DNA from: an uncultured Opitutia bacterium
Lineage (GTDB): Bacteria > Verrucomicrobiota > Verrucomicrobiia > Opitutales > Opitutaceae
NCBI GenBank assembly: GCA_903862955.1
Contig: CAIPAH010000006.1
Span: 1 to 64,000, forward strand
Reading direction: 5' to 3'
DNA: 64,000 bases
The notes beneath the pieces are model-generated. The model saw only the letters and a list, made by a program, of their open reading frames with translations, did not search any database and was not told the origin of the DNA. The position numbers were made by a program, and so were the translations under genes. The first letter of the stretch is position 1, and each line of letters starts with the position of its first letter. Of the stretch, positions 50,063 through 58,078 are shown piece by piece.

Positions 50063-50073
50063 GTTTCCTATAA
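50051..50073. repeat. attL (left attachment site)
   Basis: ACGGTGGA core at the glmS 3' end, then the element arm AGTTTCCTATAA (50062-50073), which is the imperfect inverted partner (10 of 12) of TTACAGGAGACT at the other end. Confidence 0.7.
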
Positions 50074-50090
50074 CATACTCCAGCCGGAAG

Positions 50091-50378
50091 TTGTGTGCGG
50101 AGTTCTCCGTCGAGGTTGAGACGGAACACCTCTCCCTGAACCAGATTCCTGATGCCTATCAGGAGCGGCACGACATTATCCTAAGCCTTTACTGGCATGG
50201 TTATACGCCAACCACGATCGCCCACTACCTGAACCGTATCGGAATGAAAACGCCACGCGGTAAGGCGTACTATCCGAAGTTGGTTTCGGTCACTAGGGAC
50301 AAGCTTCTGAAGCGAAAGAGGCGACGGAAAAACGTGACCCTAAAGTACTCTAAAGTGACTTTTGGATACTTCGAGTAA
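50091..50378 (+). CDS. Small DNA-binding-like protein with recombinase-domain similarity
   Basis: A 95-residue basic protein from a TTG start; no ATG or GTG fits. Residues 17-70 (DAYQERHDIILSLYWHGY, then IAHYLNRIGMKTPRGKAYY) resemble the recombinase (PF07508) or helix-turn-helix part of serine integrases, but no catalytic domain is present. The tail is rich in lysine and arginine (KLLKRKRRRK). The gene starts 28 bases after the attL core and is oriented away from the glmS side. It could be a regulator or a recombination directionality factor, or a gene remnant. Base composition matches the element. Confidence 0.55.
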   Translation: MCAEFSVEVETEHLSLNQIPDAYQERHDIILSLYWHGYTPTTIAHYLNRIGMKTPRGKAYYPKLVSVTRDKLLKRKRRRKNVTLKYSKVTFGYFE

Positions 50379-50459
50379 TAGGCGGTAGTACGTCGAGTTC
50401 TGGGCGCTCGGGATGACGAATGAGGGTCGGATTATAAATATCCGATATTAAAGCCCGTT

Positions 50460-50915
50460 GTGACCTCTCAAAACGAACAGCTCCGCACCGTAATTCAATC
50501 ATACTTCCGAAACTGTGAATTGGATCAATGCCTAGGCGTGTCCTTGACGCTCAAACAATGCGTTGACGGCACATTCCTCGACGAGATCAAGGCGTCCCAG
50601 AATCTGCGCCACTTCATGAACCGGCTGAACAGTTCGGTCTTCGGCAAGGCATATCAACGGTTTCAGAAACGCCTGAGGGTGATTCCAGTGTTGGAGAGAT
50701 CTTCAACCAACCGCCTTCACTATCACCTGATCCTTCAGTCCCCCTACCCTCACGATCCAATCAAGGCTGTGGCTTTGATCGAAGACGAATGGGGAAAGAC
50801 TCGATTCGGATACCGTCAGACGCACGTCCACCAGCAGATAGACCACGGTTGGACCGACTACATCACCAAATCCGCCAGCGATGGCGTCGACTGGGAGAAT
50901 TACCACTGGAGCTGA
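50460..50915 (+). CDS. Small HUH-endonuclease-like (Rep/relaxase) protein
   Basis: A 151-residue protein, GTG start. It has the metal-binding HUH motif as LHYHLIL (H87, H89) and a single-tyrosine motif YITK (Y134, K137), the arrangement of rolling-circle Rep and mobilisation enzymes. LTLKQCVDGTF near residue 30 fits the first strand motif. It would nick a single strand at the element's origin, for replication or transfer. It is small for a complete Rep, with no helicase part. The 197 bases downstream are non-coding and carry the likely target dyads. TATAAATATCCG upstream (50432 on) is a possible -10 region. Confidence 0.7.
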   Translation: MTSQNEQLRTVIQSYFRNCELDQCLGVSLTLKQCVDGTFLDEIKASQNLRHFMNRLNSSVFGKAYQRFQKRLRVIPVLERSSTNRLHYHLILQSPYPHDPIKAVALIEDEWGKTRFGYRQTHVHQQIDHGWTDYITKSASDGVDWENYHWS

Positions 50916-51014
50916 CGGGTACAAACCCCTGCTGCCATCCCTCAGTCCCCCAAGGATTCACTTCGGCGATCCCTTGATAGAATCTATTACCCATTATCCA
51001 GATCACTCCAGAGG

Positions 51015-51055
51015 GGATCAGATCACTAACAGTCACTATCTGATGAGACTGATCC
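51015..51055. repeat. Nested dyads in the HUH-RHH intergenic region (candidate origin or operator)
   Basis: ATCAGAT (51017-51023) with ATCTGAT (51038-51044), and GGATCAG (51015-51021) with CTGATCC (51049-51055). CAGATCACT also recurs (51000 and 51020). Suited to binding by the RHH protein or as the nick-site hairpin. Confidence 0.5.
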
Positions 51056-51112
51056 AACCTGATAACACCAGAACAGCACTGATCACCTTTAACCCCAGAT
51101 AAGACCCTACCG

Positions 51113-51388
51113 ATGACAGAGACCTCAATTACTCGTCTGATGAACTTCAGAATACCGATAGACCTAAAGGATCGGTTTCAGGATACCTGCCGTAGGAATA
51201 GGACCAGGATGTCATCCGAACTAGTCCGACTGGTGAACCATTACTTGATCGAGGACTTAAAGGAGCAACAGGTCTACCAGACCACTTCGATTCCGACTTA
51301 TCCCACTAAGGCGAATAAGAGCACCCACCTCGACGCGAGCACGGGACTAAGCGTCGGCAGTCAATCTCGATGGGAGGACACCTATTGA
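51113..51388 (+). CDS. Ribbon-helix-helix DNA-binding protein
   Basis: A 91-residue protein. The N-terminal LMNFRIPIDLKDRFQDTCRR then MSSELVRLVNHYLIED matches the MetJ/Arc/CopG RHH fold. The rest is disordered and polar. As in many plasmids it should repress its own promoter or Rep expression by binding the dyads just upstream. Its TGA overlaps the start of the next gene (TGATG). Confidence 0.75.
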   Translation: MTETSITRLMNFRIPIDLKDRFQDTCRRNRTRMSSELVRLVNHYLIEDLKEQQVYQTTSIPTYPTKANKSTHLDASTGLSVGSQSRWEDTY

Positions 51389-51567
51389 TGAAAGCGACCA
51401 AGCAGACCAAGACCGACCTCCTGACACTGATTCGAGAGTCCAAGCAGACACAATTTGAAGTGATTGAACCAGTCACGCCCGAGACAGTGGGCAAGATCCT
51501 ACCGATGCTGAAGAAAGAGGCAGGACAGTCAGCGTACCTGACCGTGATCGTGATCCGGCACGGTTAA
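51388..51567 (+). CDS. Small protein coupled to the RHH gene, unknown function
   Basis: A 59-residue product (MKATKQTKTDLL...), starting in the TGATG overlap with the RHH stop, so coupled to it. No domain is recognised; residues 25-55 (EVIEPVTPETVGKILPML...) look like a small alpha/beta fold. The stop (TTAA) is shared with the convergent gene at 51564. It could be the toxin or co-regulator of an RHH pair, but no such family is recognised. Confidence 0.55.
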   Translation: MKATKQTKTDLLTLIRESKQTQFEVIEPVTPETVGKILPMLKKEAGQSAYLTVIVIRHG

Positions 51568-52130
51568 CCACTTTTTGGTGCCTTGGGATCGTACAGGAAT
51601 GTGGGTTCACCATCCTTCAAACGTAGCAGTAGGACGCCGTTTTCCTTCACCCATTTCAGGGGGATGGATTTTCTGTATCTCTGCGGATAGGGATCTGGGA
51701 AATTAGCCAACCAATCTGAGAAATGCTCCTTGGATGCCGTCCCGCCATGGACGTACCTCAACTCCACATTGCTAAGGTAATCCGAGTGATTAAAAAACAG
51801 ATGTCCGACTTGCATATCAGTATTCAACTTCTGGAGTCCCGTTTCCTTATGATACTGATATTCGTAGGCTCCATCATCTATCGCGGACTTAACTTCGTAG
51901 TCCTTTAAATCCGTGCCGCTTGTTCCCTTTAGCCCTGAATCTTGGACCAAAAGTGAAGCTAGAACCTCCCAGTCTGAAGGCGTAATAACGCTGCCGACAC
52001 GTATATTCCGAGAGATATAAAAACGAAGCTTACCCTGTAGCGGTCCAAACAAGTAGGCGTGAAAAAACATCAACGATTTCTCGAGCTCAAGGACAGGTAA
52101 TCCGCCTCTAATCAAGACAGGCATGTTCAT
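51564..52130 (-). CDS. Probable type II restriction endonuclease (PD-(D/E)XK-like)
   Basis: A 188-residue protein from ATG 52130; the frame extends to a TTG at 52163. D74, E79 and K81 in GTDLKDYEVKSAIDDG fit the PD-(D/E)XK catalytic core, and the EVKSA box is common in type II enzymes; a hydrophobic YQYHKETG and HVGHLFFNHSDYL-like stretch follows. No family name is certain. It lies 74 bases downstream of the methyltransferase gene on the same strand with a hairpin between, which suggests paired but unequal expression. The specificity cannot be read. Confidence 0.6.
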   Translation of the reverse strand: MNMPVLIRGGLPVLELEKSLMFFHAYLFGPLQGKLRFYISRNIRVGSVITPSDWEVLASLLVQDSGLKGTSGTDLKDYEVKSAIDDGAYEYQYHKETGLQKLNTDMQVGHLFFNHSDYLSNVELRYVHGGTASKEHFSDWLANFPDPYPQRYRKSIPLKWVKENGVLLLRLKDGEPTFLYDPKAPKSG

Positions 52131-52165
52131 TTTGACACGGCGTAGCAACTTCGTGCAAAACAAGC

Positions 52166-52189
52166 GGCTCGCTCCCCAAAACGCGAGCC
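52166..52189 (-). terminator. Hairpin between methyltransferase and endonuclease genes
   Basis: GGCTCGC and GCGAGCC arms with a 10-base loop; on the minus strand it is followed by GCTTGTTTTGC. A weak terminator here would limit endonuclease transcription from the methyltransferase promoter. Confidence 0.5.
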
Positions 52190-52204
52190 CGCATTGGCGC
52201 TAAC

Positions 52205-53407
52205 TCAATGCGGATTACCAGTGAGCAGCGGATTCAGCAGCGTATCTCTGATAAAGCTGACAACAGGTACAACAACCCCATCACCGGCAAAGTGGTATGC
52301 GGCATTGTAGTTAGCCGGGAGCTTAAAGTTTTCAGGTAGCCCCATCAGCCGTGCTGCTTCTCGTGGAGAAAGCAGTCGTGATCTAATCCTGCGCGGACTC
52401 ACAACCATAATTGTCTGCCGGGAAGAGCCTCCGCCCGGAGTTCGCAAACAACCTGCAACCTCATCAAATCTTACCTCTGCTCGCTGATGCTTTTTCGAGG
52501 TCACTCTTTTTGTGCGGGGATCAGTTTTCTTCTCGCTTCTCGTTCGCCGGTAGATGGCACCGATCTTCTTCGCTCGTTCTGTTCTGGCTGCAGCCACGGC
52601 GGAATCTACCTTCATGCGGTTACGATCACTCATCATTCGCAGCAGATTTCTTGTTTCAGCCTGCGTATGCCACTTCACTCCTGTTGGTCTGTCTTGAATC
52701 AAATCCGCAAGGACGTTTTCACGAGGAGGAGGTAATGGCAAATTCCACCATACCCAGTTTCGCCGAGCTCGACGGGAGAATTTCTTAACAGCCTCAACAA
52801 GCCCCGGGGGATGCCAGTGAGTATTCGGCATTGGACTGAGCAAATTGTGCGGGATTTCTACTTCAGGGCTTACGCCAATGGCAAAGAACCTTGGACGCGA
52901 TTGTGGAACAAAATCGACTGCATCAATGATAACAAAACCGAATCGGTAATTTGCCGCTGCGAAAGTGTCGGCGATTATCGCTACGTCCTCCTGATCATTG
53001 GCGGTCAAAGTCCCAGAAACATTTTCGACAGCGATAATCCGCGGACCGCGATCTATCGCGATAAGCTCATTCAACAAGTCCCAGAAGGGATAAAAACACC
53101 CGCTCCGATGACCATTTAACCCAAGTTGCTTACCAGCTTGAGAGAGGTCTTGGCAGGGGAACGATGCCCAGGCGAAGTCTGCTCTACGTGGCAATTGCCC
53201 CAATTGTCCATCCGCGTGAATTTCCCTCGGAAGGTCGGCTAAAGTGACCAAAGCAATGTCCTTACCATTCGGCTCATGCTTCCAGTTTCGGCGATAAATC
53301 TCCCGCTTCTTCTCATCGAAATCATTCGCGAAAAGGCATTCCCACTCAGGTCCAAGACCTGCTCTGACCATCCCACCTCCAGCGAAGAATTCGAAATACG
53401 ACGGCAT
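52205..53407 (-). CDS. DNA cytosine-5 methyltransferase
   Basis: Type II 5-methylcytosine methyltransferase of 400 residues. Motif I FEFFAGGGMVRAG (6-18), motif IV ASFPCQDLSQ with the catalytic C85, motif VI VENVSGT, motif VIII QSRPRFFAI, motif IX LLSPREAARLMGLPENF and motif X FAGDGVVVPVV are all present in order. The variable region between VIII and IX is long and basic and sets the recognition sequence. With the downstream endonuclease-like gene it forms a restriction-modification pair. No Vsr endonuclease is found. Confidence 0.93.
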   Translation of the reverse strand: MPSYFEFFAGGGMVRAGLGPEWECLFANDFDEKKREIYRRNWKHEPNGKDIALVTLADLPREIHADGQLGQLPRRADFAWASFPCQDLSQAGKQLGLNGHRSGCFYPFWDLLNELIAIDRGPRIIAVENVSGTLTANDQEDVAIIADTFAAANYRFGFVIIDAVDFVPQSRPRFFAIGVSPEVEIPHNLLSPMPNTHWHPPGLVEAVKKFSRRARRNWVWWNLPLPPPRENVLADLIQDRPTGVKWHTQAETRNLLRMMSDRNRMKVDSAVAAARTERAKKIGAIYRRTRSEKKTDPRTKRVTSKKHQRAEVRFDEVAGCLRTPGGGSSRQTIMVVSPRRIRSRLLSPREAARLMGLPENFKLPANYNAAYHFAGDGVVVPVVSFIRDTLLNPLLTGNPH

Positions 53408-53497
53408 TGTGAAAACAGTTAACCTAGAAAGTTATTTTCAACCAAATTCGCGCCGAGCATCGAAAGATCCTTTGGAATCAATCTGCTCAAAGACACA

Positions 53498-53710
53498 TCA
53501 ATTCCTGCCTTTTTCCTGCCCGCGGTTGATCAGGATGCCGAATTCCTCTTCAAAGCGAAGCCGCAGAATCTGATTCGATGAATTGGGAGTTACGGCGAAG
53601 ACTCCTTCCTCACCAGCTGGACCCAAACAGAACCCTTCTAGCCCTGCGAAATCACCCGCAAGGATGATAACGCTCTTGTTGGTCGGGTCTGGTAATTTTT
53701 CCGAGGGCAT
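53498..53710 (-). CDS. Small protein, unknown function
   Basis: A 70-residue acidic product (MPSEKLPDP...NKSVIILAGDFAGLEGF). Its SVIILAGDFAGLEGFCLGPA stretch looks like a small beta-barrel such as SH3 or KOW folds. It lies upstream of the methyltransferase on the same strand and within the element. Codon use fits the element. Confidence 0.5.
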   Translation of the reverse strand: MPSEKLPDPTNKSVIILAGDFAGLEGFCLGPAGEEGVFAVTPNSSNQILRLRFEEEFGILINRGQEKGRN

Positions 53711-53729
53711 GGTTTAACGGGAGTCGATC

Positions 53730-54002
53730 TTACCGGACCGGGAATGAGGTTTCCTTCTCGGACTTGAGGACAAGACCCATGTCTTCAGCCTTCTTCTTCG
53801 TCTTCTCGATTAGCAAGTCTAGCCCTTTACGGTTATGAGGAGCTGTCACTGACCATGCTGGATAGTCCACTTCTGATTCTGTGATGTGTGGGCACAACGT
53901 AGCCTTAAGGCGTTTAGGCGTATACTTGTCCCAAAATATTGAACCAAGGACCTTGCCCCCATCAGGGTCGATGAAGGAGAGTGAATAGACGGTGACAGTC
54001 AT
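53730..54002 (-). CDS. Small protein, unknown function
   Basis: A 90-residue product (MTVTVYSLSFIDPDGGKV...). It is a compact alpha/beta sequence with a lysine-rich helix (IEKTKKKAEDMGLVL). It lies 19 bases upstream of the previous small gene on the same strand and is divergent from the replication gene, so the three minus-strand genes could share one promoter in 54003-54136. No family recognised. Confidence 0.5.
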   Translation of the reverse strand: MTVTVYSLSFIDPDGGKVLGSIFWDKYTPKRLKATLCPHITESEVDYPAWSVTAPHNRKGLDLLIEKTKKKAEDMGLVLKSEKETSFPVR

Positions 54003-54136
54003 TGAAGAATGTGCTGATTCTTAACCAACCACAAGTAACTGTAAATCAGTTATTTCCAGCAGCTCTTTTCGGCGCAAACATTCACAAATACCAATGGGTA
54101 TGGTAGTCTAGAATTCCCAAATTGCCCAAGGCATCG

Positions 54137-57100
54137 ATGCCCTCCCCTGTTGTCAAATCCCCCAGACAGCATCTCCGCCTTTCCGTAAACCCTGCGTTGG
54201 TCGACAAGATTGCGCCAACGGACAAGAGGTCGTTCAGCAGAGGATTTCAGCCGGAGATGTTCACGATTCAGGAACTGGCAGAAGTCGTCAGTGATCTTGG
54301 TTACGCCTTCAGTTACCAGTTCATCGGAGGCGTCAGGAAGACACGCAACTTTCTTGCCTCTGATTTTCTGGCGGTGGATGTCGATGAGAACTGGAGGATT
54401 CCGGAGGCTCTGAAACATGAAGTTGTCCAAAAGTACGGGTCCCTACTTTACACGACCCCTTCGCACACTCCCGACAACCATCGATTCCGCGTCGTCTTCG
54501 CCTTACCGAGAACGATCACCGATTCCCGAGAGTTACGCGCCGCTGCGTATGCCCTCACAAGGCACCTTGGTGGCGATACCTCGGCTACAGATGCCGCCCG
54601 TATCTTCTACGGATCGAGCGGTTGCTCCTGCCATCTACTAGGCAGGCAGATTTCAGATTCCTTCCTCAAGGAACTTATCGACGACGGATATGCAGCTCCT
54701 GCTCCCGACTCGATCGCAAGGTTAAACCAATTGGTGACAGTTCGGTCCCGACTGAGGCTTGACCGAAGCCACCAGTTCAAGACCCGTGACGGCAAAATGG
54801 TCAAAATCGGCGAGGTTAAAGACCACGTAAGCGTCTATTGCCCGTTTCATCCAGATACGAATGCCAGCGGTTTCATCGCCCGCAGCATCAAGCGCCGGAC
54901 ATTCTTCCACTGTTCCACTTGCCGCGCCACATGGTACATCAAGGGGCAGACGCCGGACGACTACGACTTCAATGGATTTGAAGCCCTCGCCAGAACTGCA
55001 AAGGCAAAGACTCAACTCAAAGCTGCTAGTGACCTTGGGGGACTAGAGAATTTCTCAAAAGAAGCCACAGCATGGGAAGTCCAGGGGATCACTATCTCTG
55101 AAGACCGTTACCTGAAGCTCGATTCTATCCCCACCGGATTGACCTTCATCAAGAGCCCCAAAGGTTCAGGGAAGACAGAATTCCTCCGCAGGGTAACCGC
55201 CAAGGCGACTCAGGGCAAAAGTGCCGCAGACCTGTTGGATTACGTCTCGATTGGGGATAACCGTGCTTCAAAACAACTTTTCCCGAGTCCAAACGTTCTC
55301 CTGATCGGGCATCGGCAGGCACTGATTCGAGAGCTCAGTCAGAAGCTTGGATTAAATTGCTACCTCGATGACGTGGCGGACAAGACTCTCTCCGATGGTC
55401 AGCAAGATCGAAAGCGCCGTTATGCCGTCTGCGTGGACAGTCTTTGGAAGGTGAGGCGCACCCCAGAAGATAAAAAGAAGCCTTATGCGGTTAAGCCCTA
55501 TGATTTGGTGGTAATCGATGAGGTGGAGCAAGTCCTCGCCCACTTCATGTCGGACACTCTGGGCGAAGGACGCTTCAAGATGTTCGGCTACTTCTGCGAA
55601 TTGATCAGTAGAGCAAACGTGGTCGCTCTGGACGCCGACCTTGGATGGATCTCCTTCAACACCATCGTCTCCATCGCGAAGCACTGGCACCCAAACCAGC
55701 AAAGAAAGATACCCGTTCAGGTGTACTTGAACGACTGGAAGAAGAAGGGGGACACGCTTCACTTCTACAAATCGCAGTCCCACCTTGTCGAACTGCTGAA
55801 GCTACGAATCCTAGCTGGCGAGCGGGTCTTTGTGACCTCGAACTCCAAGAGGAAGATCAAGGCTATCTCCAAGGCAATTGAGGACCTATTCGAGAAGATG
55901 CCAAAAGATAAGCCGAAGATGCTGGTGATCACGTCGGAGAATTCCAAGTCGGCACAGATTCAAGAGTTCATTATCAATGTGAAGACGGAGATCCTGAAGT
56001 ATCAGGTGATCCTGACTTCACCCTCCCTCGGCACTGGTCTTGATATCACGTTCGAAAATGACTCACGGGAGATCGATGCCGTCTTCGGATTCTTTGAGAA
56101 CCTCATCAATACCCACCTAGAGATCGACCAGCAACTGGCGCGAGTCAGGAACCCCAAAGAGACGCACGTCTGGGTATCTGCCACCCAGTACAACTTCGAA
56201 ACCGAGTTTGCGGCAGTGAAAGAGGATTACCTTCTTCACAGCTTTAGGTCATCGTTCTTCGGCGGATATCCCGAAGAAGACGTTTCGGTGACCCCTGATT
56301 GGCTACGCCTCTTCGACACAATGGCAGCGATGATCGTTGCCCATCAGAGAGCATCGAAGAACCGCCTGCGCATCAATTTCCTCGATTACCGAAAAAGCAG
56401 GGGCACCAAGATTGAAGAAGTCACCACCGACGATGACCTCGCAAGGGAAGGCTCGGCGTTCTTGTCCGTTGGGAAGGCTAAGCTGGCAGACGAAGAGATC
56501 GCTGAGGTCCTTAATGCGACGACACTCTCGGCAGAGGAAATGGACTCCATCAAGGAGAGGATGGACAGCAACGATAGCGTGGTGGATCGCGCCGAGATAC
56601 TATCCTACTACCGCACAAATCTGGAGAAGTTCTATGGGACCACTGCAACCAAGGCACTCGTTGTCCTAGACGACAGCGGACGGTTTAGGAAGAAAGTCCG
56701 AGCTTTTGAAACTCTAGTGAGCCTAGACCTCATGAAGAAGGCTCAAGAACGGAAGGAGTCGCTTAAGTCGAAACCCGAGGCTCAGGCGTTCAAGGAGTCG
56801 CTCTATCACAGTTGGGACAGCGCCCATCTGCTGCTCCATGAATTGCTCTCAAGCACTCCGATCTTCCGCAACAATGCCTTCAGTTCTGGCTTGTTCACCT
56901 TCAAGGATCTGAAGCGCTTCGCCGACATATCGCTCAAGAGAAAAAAGTTCACGGATACCCATCTGGGAATAAAGGTCCGACGCGATATCAGTTCGAAACC
57001 TGTCCAGCAGTTGAGGGAGGTGCTTGATTGCGTCGGATTGGATTACTGGAGGGCAAAAGTGAGGGTAGTCGCAGGAAAGAAGCACTACAGTTATCGCCTG

Positions 57101-57271
57101 AACCCAAAAACCCTCGCGCTGATGAAAAACATCCTGACGGTTCAGGATAAGGCACGCCGTCGGCAGATTGGTGCCGATGTCAGTCCGATGCCTGTCGTGA
57201 TCCCTTCGGTCCTTCGGAAGAAGGAGAGGCTAGAGCATTTGAAGAGGATAAGTGGGTCCATTTTGGTTTAA
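54137..57271 (+). CDS. CyRepA1-like primase-helicase replication protein
   Basis: A 1044-residue protein that reads as the replication initiator. An AEP-primase-like domain has FLAVDVDE (80-84), NHRFRVVFAL and DAARIFYG; a zinc finger follows (C235-PF-H238 ... C259-ST-C262); then a superfamily helicase with Walker A SPKGSGKT (340-347), LLIGHRQALI (about 388-397) and the DE box VVIDEVEQVLAHF (459-471), and SPSLGTGLDI. The HRQ and DEVE boxes and overall size match the CyRepA1 plasmid family, related to herpesvirus origin-binding helicases. The start is ATG 54137 with AAGG upstream; a TTG at 54122 is possible. Confidence 0.85.
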   Translation: MPSPVVKSPRQHLRLSVNPALVDKIAPTDKRSFSRGFQPEMFTIQELAEVVSDLGYAFSYQFIGGVRKTRNFLASDFLAVDVDENWRIPEALKHEVVQKYGSLLYTTPSHTPDNHRFRVVFALPRTITDSRELRAAAYALTRHLGGDTSATDAARIFYGSSGCSCHLLGRQISDSFLKELIDDGYAAPAPDSIARLNQLVTVRSRLRLDRSHQFKTRDGKMVKIGEVKDHVSVYCPFHPDTNASGFIARSIKRRTFFHCSTCRATWYIKGQTPDDYDFNGFEALARTAKAKTQLKAASDLGGLENFSKEATAWEVQGITISEDRYLKLDSIPTGLTFIKSPKGSGKTEFLRRVTAKATQGKSAADLLDYVSIGDNRASKQLFPSPNVLLIGHRQALIRELSQKLGLNCYLDDVADKTLSDGQQDRKRRYAVCVDSLWKVRRTPEDKKKPYAVKPYDLVVIDEVEQVLAHFMSDTLGEGRFKMFGYFCELISRANVVALDADLGWISFNTIVSIAKHWHPNQQRKIPVQVYLNDWKKKGDTLHFYKSQSHLVELLKLRILAGERVFVTSNSKRKIKAISKAIEDLFEKMPKDKPKMLVITSENSKSAQIQEFIINVKTEILKYQVILTSPSLGTGLDITFENDSREIDAVFGFFENLINTHLEIDQQLARVRNPKETHVWVSATQYNFETEFAAVKEDYLLHSFRSSFFGGYPEEDVSVTPDWLRLFDTMAAMIVAHQRASKNRLRINFLDYRKSRGTKIEEVTTDDDLAREGSAFLSVGKAKLADEEIAEVLNATTLSAEEMDSIKERMDSNDSVVDRAEILSYYRTNLEKFYGTTATKALVVLDDSGRFRKKVRAFETLVSLDLMKKAQERKESLKSKPEAQAFKESLYHSWDSAHLLLHELLSSTPIFRNNAFSSGLFTFKDLKRFADISLKRKKFTDTHLGIKVRRDISSKPVQQLREVLDCVGLDYWRAKVRVVAGKKHYSYRLNPKTLALMKNILTVQDKARRRQIGADVSPMPVVIPSVLRKKERLEHLKRISGSILV

Positions 57272-57472
57272 ATTATTAATTATTGATTAGTTATCCTTGA
57301 GGGTCCCGGTGGGGTTCTAAGGTCTGATTATCTACTGTATAAAAGATAACCAGATGCCCTAACGCATTGGGGCGCATCTGTTAGAAATAGCTCACTTCGG
57401 GATTTACGTTTGGACTGATGTTGTTATATTAGTTATTCACTAAAACATACTCAGTTAACCCCACCACCCTCT
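57272..57472. other. AT-rich intergenic region after the replication gene
   Basis: Contains TTAGTTAT twice (57289 and about 57430), GATAACCAGAT, and an inverted repeat CAGATGC/GCATCTG (57351-57380). It may hold a terminator, the Tyr recombinase promoter or an origin or resolution site. Confidence 0.4.
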
Positions 57473-58069
57473 ATGCCCCTCGGAAAGCAATCAAAGGTCC
57501 TCTCGGACAAACAGGTAGACTCCATGGCAGACTACCTCTGCAAAGGCAGGAATGGGGTCAGAAACCGCACTGTGTTCCTTCTGTCGGTTAAGGCAGGTCT
57601 CCGCGCCAAGGAGATAGCCGCCGTCCAATGGTCCATGCTGATGGGACCTGATGGACAGCTCGGGGACACGATCAACCTTACGAACGTCGCCTCCAAGGGT
57701 AGCTCCGGGAGGGTCATCCCAATCAACAAGGTCCTCCGGCAGTCACTGATGACCCTCTGGGAGCAGGAGTCGCAGGAGCCAGGGTTCAGCCCCAAGTGGC
57801 AGGTCCTCCGGTCAGAACGCTCAGAAAGGGTCTCTGCCCAAACCGTGGTCAATATGTTCCAGCGTTGGTATAGGACCCTAGGCTATGTGGGCTGCTCCTC
57901 ACACTCGGGACGTCGGACCTTCATCACAAACACATCGAGGAAGATTTCCTTGGTTGGCGGTTCACTTCGGGACATTCAGATTCTAGCCGGTCACAGGAAC
58001 CTCCAGACCACTCAGCGTTACATTGACTACGACACCGACAGCCAAAGGAAGGTTGTTAACCTTGTCTGA
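57473..58069 (+). CDS. Short tyrosine recombinase (catalytic domain only)
   Basis: A 198-residue site-specific recombinase. The catalytic residues are R44 (AGLRAKE), K75 (ASKGSSG), H144-x-x-R147 (HSGRR), H174 (AGHRN) and Y183 (QRYIDYD). The N-terminal core-binding domain of typical phage integrases is missing. Because a complete serine integrase lies at the element end, this protein more likely resolves dimers or acts on a second site than integrates the element. The preceding 200 bases are AT-rich and could contain its binding site. Confidence 0.85.
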   Translation: MPLGKQSKVLSDKQVDSMADYLCKGRNGVRNRTVFLLSVKAGLRAKEIAAVQWSMLMGPDGQLGDTINLTNVASKGSSGRVIPINKVLRQSLMTLWEQESQEPGFSPKWQVLRSERSERVSAQTVVNMFQRWYRTLGYVGCSSHSGRRTFITNTSRKISLVGGSLRDIQILAGHRNLQTTQRYIDYDTDSQRKVVNLV

Positions 58070-58078
58070 GGGTAAACT

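Noticed and set aside
50881-51102. 73-codon frame after the HUH gene
   Set aside because: Overlaps the HUH 3' end, has no domain and coincides with dyads and repeats.
54050-54430. 126-codon minus-strand frame over the replication gene start
   Set aside because: Antisense to the conserved primase-like N-terminus.
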